Part shown: positions 8,793 to 14,042 of the stretch, one piece after another | Layout: each line of letters starts with the position of its first letter | How positions within the stretch are numbered: the first letter of the stretch is position 1 | Assembly (NCBI GenBank): GCA_035270785.1 | Contig: DATESN010000044.1 | Location: 1-14,042 of the forward strand | Direction of reading: 5' to 3' | DNA length: 14,042 bases | DNA from: DATESN01 sp035270785 | Lineage (GTDB): Bacteria; Bacillota; Clostridia; Lachnospirales; Lachnospiraceae | Program-made: the position numbers and the translations under genes | The notes under the pieces: generated by a model | Told to the model about the DNA's origin: nothing | Database searches by the model: none | The model's input: only the letters and a program-made list of their open reading frames with translations

Positions 8793-8811
8793 TTTCAGCC
8801 AAATGCTGAAA
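8793..8811 (-). terminator. Candidate terminator of the AraC gene, in a convergent gap
   Basis: TTTCAGC at 8793-8799 and GCTGAAA at 8805-8811 form a perfect seven-base stem with a five-base loop, directly after the AraC stop codon (8813-8815). Read on the minus strand the stem is followed by CTTTTC and, a few bases on, GGTTTTTC, an interrupted T-rich tail. On the plus strand no T run follows, so it is a weak candidate for ending the GH31 message. Confidence 0.45.
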
Positions 8812-8812
8812 G

Positions 8813-9712
8813 TCAGTTGGAGTGGTCCAGGGTATGAGATGAAGGAAATTGAGATGGATCATCTCTTTCATAAAGACTAAAAGTCTTTTTAAATTTATAG
8901 GGAGTACAATCGGTATACTTCTTGAAGGTATTAATAAAATGTCCTACATGCCCAAAGCCACAAGCAAGTGATACGTCAAGTACACTATGGTCTGTTTCCT
9001 TTAGTATTTCGCAGGCATAATAGATCTTTTGACGGTTGATATACTCCATAGGTGTCTTTCCAGTAATTTCCTTAAAAAAACGGGTAAAATGGGACACACT
9101 ATAGCCTGCTACCTGGGCAAGTTCATCTACAGTAAGGCTTGAAAGACATTTGGTATGGATATATTTAATCACTTTTTCAAGCTTATCGGCTGCTTTTTTA
9201 TTTTCATAGCGATCTTTTATATGAAATAAGCCAAACTCAAATATATGGGAAAAGATGATATACAATTGTGATTTTACCTTAAGTTCATAGGCAAAGGGCT
9301 TATCTTCATAGGTATGGCACAAAGATTTCAATTCTTCAATGATGACACGTTCATGATGGCTTGGTGAAAAATGATGGTTAATAACATATAGGGAAGACAA
9401 ATATTTGTTGCAGATATCGACATCAGAGATAAGTAAGGAAGGATGGAAAACGACAGCATAGAAACCAAAATTGGTATTGTCCTTTGTGGAGATGGAATGT
9501 AGTACATTTGCCTTTACATAGGCGCATTCGCCTTCCTTTAATTCAATGATATCAACTCCGATACGAATGCATGCACTTCCAGAAGTAATATAGATAAATT
9601 CACATTCTTCATGCCAATGATAGGAAGCAATTAAACCAGAGGTGTGATAGATTTCAATGGGAAATTCTTTTGTACCATGATGTGCCTTTTCTTTTAGATC
9701 ATAATTATTCAT
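8813..9712 (-). CDS. AraC-family regulator with N-terminal cupin sensor
   Basis: This is a cytoplasmic DNA-binding regulator, probably responding to a sugar released by the neighbouring enzymes. Residues about 15-95 form a cupin-type ligand domain (HWHEECEFIYI at 32-42, LKEGECAYV at 58-66, LHSI at 71-74). The last 110 residues carry the two helix-turn-helix motifs of the family: the first around 193-213 (LTVDELAQVAGYS...FTRFFK), the second around 243-264 (SVLDVSLACGFGHVGHFINTFKK). The signature ends with TPYKFKK. The start at 9712 is backed by GGAG seven bases upstream on the minus strand. The gene faces the GH31 gene tail to tail and is divergent from the GH43 gene at 9854, the usual arrangement for a local activator. 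Cupin-AraC proteins of this type commonly activate sugar-use genes; the ligand cannot be read from the sequence. Confidence 0.93.
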   Translation of the reverse strand: MNNYDLKEKAHHGTKEFPIEIYHTSGLIASYHWHEECEFIYITSGSACIRIGVDIIELKEGECAYVKANVLHSISTKDNTNFGFYAVVFHPSLLISDVDICNKYLSSLYVINHHFSPSHHERVIIEELKSLCHTYEDKPFAYELKVKSQLYIIFSHIFEFGLFHIKDRYENKKAADKLEKVIKYIHTKCLSSLTVDELAQVAGYSVSHFTRFFKEITGKTPMEYINRQKIYYACEILKETDHSVLDVSLACGFGHVGHFINTFKKYTDCTPYKFKKTFSLYERDDPSQFPSSHTLDHSN

Positions 9713-9764
9713 TATTGCACTCCAATCGTATAATAGTGTAATTTATAAGCATAAATATGTAAGA

Positions 9765-9793
9765 CTTATAGCTTAAATAGTAGTATATTTCAA
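9765..9793 (-). promoter_or_regulatory. Candidate promoter of the AraC gene
   Basis: On the minus strand TTGAAA (9788-9793) and TATAAG (9765-9770) are separated by exactly 17 bases, and each hexamer matches the sigma-A consensus at five of six positions. The predicted leader to the ATG at 9712 is roughly 45 bases. This is the best promoter match in the window. Confidence 0.5.
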
Positions 9794-9800
9794 TTATAAC
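9773..9800 (+). promoter_or_regulatory. Candidate promoter of the second GH run, overlapping the AraC promoter
   Basis: TATAAC at 9795-9800 is a good -10 element, but the only -35 at a suitable distance is the weak TTAAAT at 9773-9778 (16-base spacing). A weak -35 is common at promoters that need an AraC-type activator. The site physically overlaps the minus-strand promoter at 9765-9793. A 6-base inverted repeat, TATAAG 9744-9749 and CTTATA 9765-9770, lies beside it. Confidence 0.3.
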
Positions 9801-9853
9801 ATTTAAAAGACATCAAATATATATATTTTTCGGGATACAGGAGGAAAGATATT

Positions 9854-11671
9854 ATGGGCAATGAAAAAAAGGGAAGTATTCTAATCTATACCAGAACACC
9901 AGTTAAAGAATACTATTCCACATACTTGGCCTTTAGCGCACATCTGGCATATAGTGCTGATGGGATTACGTATGATGCACTCAATAAAAACTATGGAATT
10001 TTGTATGCGTCTGCTACAGTTACTCCCCATAACACTATAAACGCAAAAGGATTAAAAAACCCATATCTATTTTATACAGAAAATGGAGATTTTGGTATCG
10101 TTGCAGTCAGGGTCAATGCGGATGGCAGTGATGATATGGAAAGCAAAGGAAGCGTTGTACTATGGACTTCAGGAGATCTTTATCATTTTAAAGAAATGGG
10201 TCTCGTTGATTTAAAGAAAGGGACTCACATTCAGGAAGTTACATGTGAGTTTAATCCCTCTACCGATTTATATGAAATTAATTGGAAGGACGTAGAAGGT
10301 AACTGCTATAAAAACACATTATCTGATTTAACGGGTAGTGGAAAGATTGGGAATGTAGAAACTGGCTATATTGTTACGGATACAACAGAGTTAAAATTAC
10401 CAGAAGGTGCTGTGAAAGGGAATGTTTTGCAGTTAAAGGAACCGTTTGCTTCTGAACTTCTGATTAAATGGTCACCACTAAAGAACATAGCTATCAAAGT
10501 ACCAGATGTTATGAAAGCATCGAACGAGAAGGAAATAAGTGAGGTGACAGCAACGGCAGTATATAATGACGGATCCATGGCACTCAAACAAGTTCGGTGG
10601 GATACAAGTTCGGTGGATTTCACAAAGGCTGGGATGTATGAAATGACTGGTAAGGTAACCCAGGAAGTCTATCCTTTCCCATTAGCAGTCGGGTATGCAG
10701 ATCCAGATGTTATACAATGGAATGGAAAATATTATTTTATTGCTACCAATGATAATACCAATGATATTGGCTTATATGTACGTGAGGCTGATAACTTATT
10801 AGGATTATTTGAAGCGGAAGTAAAGCAACATATTATCTTAGATGTTAACGAAGAAAAAGGGTTTATACAGACCTTTTGGGCGCCTGAATTTCATATCATT
10901 AATCAAGAGTTATGCATTTTATTTGCAGTCGGTGGACATATATGGGGGCCTCAATCTCATATTATGAAGCTTAAAAGTAACGGTAGTGTTATTGATGCAG
11001 AAAGTTGGGAAGAACCTATTCGTGTTATAAAAAAAGATGGCGATTATTTAGCAACGGAGGGTATCACCCTTGATATGACTTATTTCGAAGCGTTTGGATC
11101 ATCCTATTTTGCCTGGTCCTATCGAATGCATACGATGGATCCTTATGATACGGGTTCTATGATTTACCTGGCAACGATTGACCCTATGAAACCTTGGCAG
11201 TTGACCTGTGAACCAGTCTTGCTCTCTAGGCCACTTTATGGTTGGGAAAACATCGAGCACACGATTAACAATGAGGGACCTTATGCGATTGTTATGGAAG
11301 ACCAGGTTTATATTACCTATTCTGGAGGTGCTGCTGGGGGATATTCCTATGTACTTGGTCTACTGACGGCTAAGAAAGGGGATGATTTACTAGAAGCAGG
11401 TAACTGGGTAAAAAATAATGCACCTGTGTTATCCTATTATTCCATTCAGGGGGAATATGGGCCAGGCCATAATACATTTTTCAAGGATCAATATGGAAAT
11501 TTGATGAATGCTTATCACGCACAGGAATCTTTTAAAAATAGCCCGAGATGTACGGCAATTCGCAGGGTGCATTTTGACATATCTGGTAACCCGATATTTG
11601 ATTTATCGGTAGAACATGATTTGAATAGTGAGTTAATGACAGTGAATTCAAAAGTTATAGTTGAATTATAA
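9854..11671 (+). CDS. GH43 glycosidase with propeller-like N-terminal region and Big_4-like Ig domain
   Basis: The enzyme likely releases arabinofuranose or xylose from oligosaccharides. Residues about 8-160 resemble part of a GH43-type propeller (HLAYSADGITYDAL, then KNPYLFY and VVLWTSGD). Residues about 205-272 look like a bacterial Ig-like group 4 domain (IKVPDVM, TATAVYNDGS, VRWDTSSVDFTKAGMYEMTG). The main GH43 domain spans about 275-605, with base D283 in YADPDV, WAPE at 342-345, probable pKa-modulating D407 in TLDMTYFE, and acid E474 in NNEGP. These catalytic assignments rest on family pattern. There is no signal peptide, although Ig-like domains usually occur in secreted proteins. AGGAGG at 9839-9844 lies nine bases before the ATG. 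The gene is divergent from the AraC regulator and is followed 53 bases later by the second GH31 gene. The N-terminal region alone lacks an obvious complete triad. The substrate is uncertain. Confidence 0.82.
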   Translation: MGNEKKGSILIYTRTPVKEYYSTYLAFSAHLAYSADGITYDALNKNYGILYASATVTPHNTINAKGLKNPYLFYTENGDFGIVAVRVNADGSDDMESKGSVVLWTSGDLYHFKEMGLVDLKKGTHIQEVTCEFNPSTDLYEINWKDVEGNCYKNTLSDLTGSGKIGNVETGYIVTDTTELKLPEGAVKGNVLQLKEPFASELLIKWSPLKNIAIKVPDVMKASNEKEISEVTATAVYNDGSMALKQVRWDTSSVDFTKAGMYEMTGKVTQEVYPFPLAVGYADPDVIQWNGKYYFIATNDNTNDIGLYVREADNLLGLFEAEVKQHIILDVNEEKGFIQTFWAPEFHIINQELCILFAVGGHIWGPQSHIMKLKSNGSVIDAESWEEPIRVIKKDGDYLATEGITLDMTYFEAFGSSYFAWSYRMHTMDPYDTGSMIYLATIDPMKPWQLTCEPVLLSRPLYGWENIEHTINNEGPYAIVMEDQVYITYSGGAAGGYSYVLGLLTAKKGDDLLEAGNWVKNNAPVLSYYSIQGEYGPGHNTFFKDQYGNLMNAYHAQESFKNSPRCTAIRRVHFDISGNPIFDLSVEHDLNSELMTVNSKVIVEL

Positions 11672-11724
11672 AAATGTAGGTAATTTATTAACTAAAAACA
11701 AAGAAAAAATTTTGAGGTGAAATT

Positions 11725-13695
11725 ATGAGTGTTTTTCAAGAGCAAGGAAATAAGTTAATATTTCAAAGAAGGGATGAATTTGCCATCCTTGAACCATGGG
11801 GAAAAGATAATTTACGATTTAAATCTTCGCCGAATGTAAGACTTACGGATGAAGACTGGAATTTGCTGCCTCAACAAGAGTCAGAATGTAAAATAGTAAT
11901 TGAAAAAAACAAAGCTACAATAACGAATGGAAAGATTTCTGCTGAAATGTTTTCAAGTGGCAAGATTGTTTTTTATAAGGATGGTAAGGTGATTTTAGCG
12001 GAGCGTTCAGAAGTAGCCTTTTTTATGAAATATAGGGATTTTCGTTCTCTAGGTGGAGATAATCATCATGCTACGGTTATTTTTGAGGCTAACGAAAAGG
12101 AACATTTCTTTGGATTGGGACAAGAGCAGAATGATTGCTTTGATTTGAAGGGTTCTACTAGTCAATTAATTCATAAAAATGCCAAATCCTCAATACCGTT
12201 TGTTTATTCTTCCCTTGGTTATGGTTTTCTTTGGAACAATCCATCCATTGGTCGCTGTGAGTTAACAAACAATCATTCCCAATGGGAAGCAAATTCTACG
12301 AAGCAAATTGATTATATTGTAATTGCAGGGGATACTCCAGCAGAAGTTATGGCAAAATATGCGGATCTAACGGGACATGCGCCGAAATATCCCGCTTGGG
12401 CTTCAGGGTTCTGGCAATGCAAATTAAGATATGAAGATCAGGAAGAACTTCTGGAGGTAGCAAGAGAATACAAGAGACGTGGCATTCCATTATCTGCTAT
12501 CATCATTGATTATTTTCATTGGACGGAGCAAGGGGAATGGAAGCTTGACCCAAAATATTGGCCTAATCCCAAAAAGATGTGTGAGGAACTAGAAGAAATG
12601 GGAATTAGAGCTATCGTTTCCATTTGGCCTACGATAAATCCTGCCAGTGAAAACTATGGTTATATGGATGAAAGAAATATGTTGATTAGAACGGAAAGAG
12701 GTCAATATGGGATATTCTCCTTTTATGGTCAGCAAACTTATATCGATACAAGTAATCCAGAAACAAGAGAATATGTATGGGATAGAATCAAAGAAAACTA
12801 TTATGATAACGGAATCAAGACCTATTGGCTTGACGAGTCTGAACCGGAAATAGGACCAGCTCATTTTGATAACATTCGCTTCTATAAAGGAAACGGAGAA
12901 GAAGTAGGATTAATTTATCCATTTCATTATTCACAACTTTTTTATGAAGGATTAAAAAAAGAAGGGGAAACTGAAATCATTTCACTTACTCGTGCAGCAT
13001 GGATTGGAAGTCAAAGGTTTGGAGCCTTGGTGTGGTCAGGAGACATTCCTTCCACCTTTGAATCCCTTCGCATGAGCGTGAAAACAGGCTTGAACATGGC
13101 AATGTGCGGAATCCCATGGTGGAACAGTGATATCGGTGGCTTCTGGGGAGGAAATATTGAAAGTGACTATTTCAAAGAACTGATTGTGCGCTGGTTCCAA
13201 TTCGGTGTATTTTGTCCAGTTACCAGGCTACATGGATCAAGAAACCGCACTTCAAATCAGGTGGAACGTAATCCTGGAGTGAAGGAACGTAGTGGTGGAG
13301 ACAATGAAATATGGAGTTTTGGTGAAAAAGCATATCCTATTTTAAAAAAATTATTAGAGCTTCGGGAACGCCTTCGACCTTATATTCACAAATACATGGA
13401 CATAGCAAGTGAAACAGGTGCTCCAGTCATGCGTCCTATGTTCTTTGATTATCCACAGGATGAAATATGTTATTCTTTAGATAATCAATATATGTTTGGA
13501 GAAGATATACTATTTGCTCCAATCGTTAAGCAAGGTTGCATTGAACGTGACGTGTATCTTCCTGCTGGAAATTGGATTGATATAAATGAGAAAAAAGAAT
13601 ACGAAGGTGGATGCCACGTTAAGATGCATGCTGAACTTGACCAATTTATTGCATTTGTGAAAAAAGGAAGCGAATACTTAAGCATATTTGAGTAA
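11725..13695 (+). CDS. GH31 alpha-glycosidase, short form (probable alpha-xylosidase)
   Basis: This is a second retaining GH31 enzyme of 656 residues. It has an N-terminal beta-sandwich (FFGLGQEQ at 128-135), a barrel with nucleophile D370 in YWLDESEP and acid/base D440 in VWSGD, and the WWNSDIGGF and TRLHGSR segments (465-473, 500-506). It ends soon after the proximal C-terminal beta domain and lacks the DUF5110-like tail of the GH31 enzyme at 6362-8743. Low similarity outside the motifs shows that the two are not a recent duplication. No signal peptide is visible, so action on imported oligosaccharides in the cytoplasm is likely. GAGGTG at 11713-11718 supports the start. The 53-base gap from the GH43 gene holds no terminator, which suggests one message. 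The LDESEP nucleophile context and the locus favour alpha-xylosidase, but the sequence alone cannot exclude alpha-glucosidase. Confidence 0.88.
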   Translation: MSVFQEQGNKLIFQRRDEFAILEPWGKDNLRFKSSPNVRLTDEDWNLLPQQESECKIVIEKNKATITNGKISAEMFSSGKIVFYKDGKVILAERSEVAFFMKYRDFRSLGGDNHHATVIFEANEKEHFFGLGQEQNDCFDLKGSTSQLIHKNAKSSIPFVYSSLGYGFLWNNPSIGRCELTNNHSQWEANSTKQIDYIVIAGDTPAEVMAKYADLTGHAPKYPAWASGFWQCKLRYEDQEELLEVAREYKRRGIPLSAIIIDYFHWTEQGEWKLDPKYWPNPKKMCEELEEMGIRAIVSIWPTINPASENYGYMDERNMLIRTERGQYGIFSFYGQQTYIDTSNPETREYVWDRIKENYYDNGIKTYWLDESEPEIGPAHFDNIRFYKGNGEEVGLIYPFHYSQLFYEGLKKEGETEIISLTRAAWIGSQRFGALVWSGDIPSTFESLRMSVKTGLNMAMCGIPWWNSDIGGFWGGNIESDYFKELIVRWFQFGVFCPVTRLHGSRNRTSNQVERNPGVKERSGGDNEIWSFGEKAYPILKKLLELRERLRPYIHKYMDIASETGAPVMRPMFFDYPQDEICYSLDNQYMFGEDILFAPIVKQGCIERDVYLPAGNWIDINEKKEYEGGCHVKMHAELDQFIAFVKKGSEYLSIFE

Positions 13696-13747
13696 TCGTA
13701 AACGTGTCATATGTCAACAATGATATACCAATAAATTATTGAACAAT

Positions 13748-13754
13748 AGGGAGG
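13748..13754 (+). promoter_or_regulatory. Ribosome binding site that decides the start of the last gene
   Basis: AGGGAGG is followed by two ATGs. The one at 13758 (three-base spacing) opens an 11-codon frame that ends at 13793. The one at 13768 (13-base spacing) opens the GH43 frame, which has an in-frame stop immediately upstream (13762-13764). Only 13768 can start the enzyme, so its spacing is longer than ideal. Confidence 0.5.
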
Positions 13755-13767
13755 TCTATGATAGCTT

Positions 13768-14042
13768 ATGAAATCAAAAGAAACAGAGAATAATCTCAAC
13801 AGGAGAAATCCAATAGTACAAACTATATATACTTCTGACCCAGCGCCAATGGTATACAACGATACGGTATACTTATACACGGGGCACGATGAAGACAACT
13901 CAACTTGGTTCACTATGAATGATTGGAGATGTTTTTCCTCAACCGACATGGTAAATTGGACTGATCATGGTTCACCCTTGTCCTATCATGAATTCAGTTG
14001 GTCAAGAGGTGATGCTTGGGCAGGGCAGTGTATTGAAAGAAA
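13768..14042 (+). CDS. GH43 glycosidase, N-terminal part only (cut by window end)
   Basis: The first 91 residues are those of a GH43 propeller enzyme. The segment NPIVQTIYTSDPAPMVYNDT (14-33) carries the predicted general base D24, and YLYTGHDED (36-44), MNDW (50-53), SSTDMVNWTDHG (58-68) and WAGQ (84-87) follow the pattern of arabinoxylan-acting GH43 enzymes. Only the start is present, so the remaining catalytic residues cannot be checked. There is no signal peptide. The gene follows the short GH31 gene by 72 bases in the same direction, extending the second run beyond the window. It is clearly different from the two other GH43 proteins here. The exact substrate is unknown. Confidence 0.85.
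   Translation, partial: MKSKETENNLNRRNPIVQTIYTSDPAPMVYNDTVYLYTGHDEDNSTWFTMNDWRCFSSTDMVNWTDHGSPLSYHEFSWSRGDAWAGQCIER

Noticed and set aside
13697..13710. A sequence resembling a catabolite repression (cre) site, with core TAAACGT, upstream of the last GH43 gene.
   Set aside because: It matches the consensus at only 11 of 14 positions, misses one end and lacks good symmetry; a match of this quality is expected by chance. A similar weak match near 1635-1649 was rejected for the same reason.
13707..13949. An 80-codon minus-strand frame near the right edge.
   Set aside because: It is antisense to the start of the last GH43 gene and its ribosome binding site, so it is not a credible separate gene.
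1..14042. CRISPR arrays, tRNA or rRNA genes, insertion sequences and attachment sites.
   Set aside because: I saw no regularly spaced repeats, cloverleaf-like sequences, transposase genes or long terminal repeats in the gaps, which are all short.

Overview
The window is AT-rich and densely coded. Its genes have strong AGGAGG-type ribosome binding sites, and its proteins look like those of low-GC Firmicutes, most plausibly a plant-polysaccharide-degrading member of the Clostridia (Lachnospiraceae-like). This placement rests on protein style and base composition, not on a marker gene.

Layout. (1) Positions 2-1636 hold the 3' part of an exporter-type ABC transporter (membrane domain fused to ATPase), which is probably unrelated to the rest. 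(2) Positions 1895-8743 are a plus-strand run of four genes: a GH27 alpha-galactosidase with a carbohydrate-binding-like domain nested inside its barrel; a protein joining S-layer-homology-like repeats to a rhodanese domain; a GH43 enzyme with a C-terminal CBM6-like domain; and a long GH31 enzyme, probably an alpha-xylosidase or relative. (3) Positions 8813-9712 encode a minus-strand AraC-family regulator with a cupin sensor domain. It is convergent to the GH31 gene and divergent from what follows. (4) From 9854 to the end is a second plus-strand run: a GH43 enzyme with an unusual N-terminal extension and an Ig-like domain, a second shorter GH31 enzyme, and the start of a third GH43 gene cut by the window edge.

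Working model. None of the glycosidases has a recognisable signal peptide, so they probably act in the cytoplasm on imported oligosaccharides. GH27 would remove alpha-galactose, the GH31 enzymes alpha-xylose (or alpha-glucose), and the GH43 enzymes arabinofuranose or beta-xylose. Together they suit a heavily decorated hemicellulose such as complex arabinoxylan or an arabinosylated xyloglucan. The AraC regulator sits between the two runs and could sense the sugar and control one or both. No sugar importer is visible; it would lie outside the window.

The main oddities are the SLH-rhodanese fusion without an export signal and a general pattern: several modules normally seen on secreted proteins (CBM-like domains, a Big_4-like Ig domain, SLH repeats) occur here in proteins that appear cytoplasmic.
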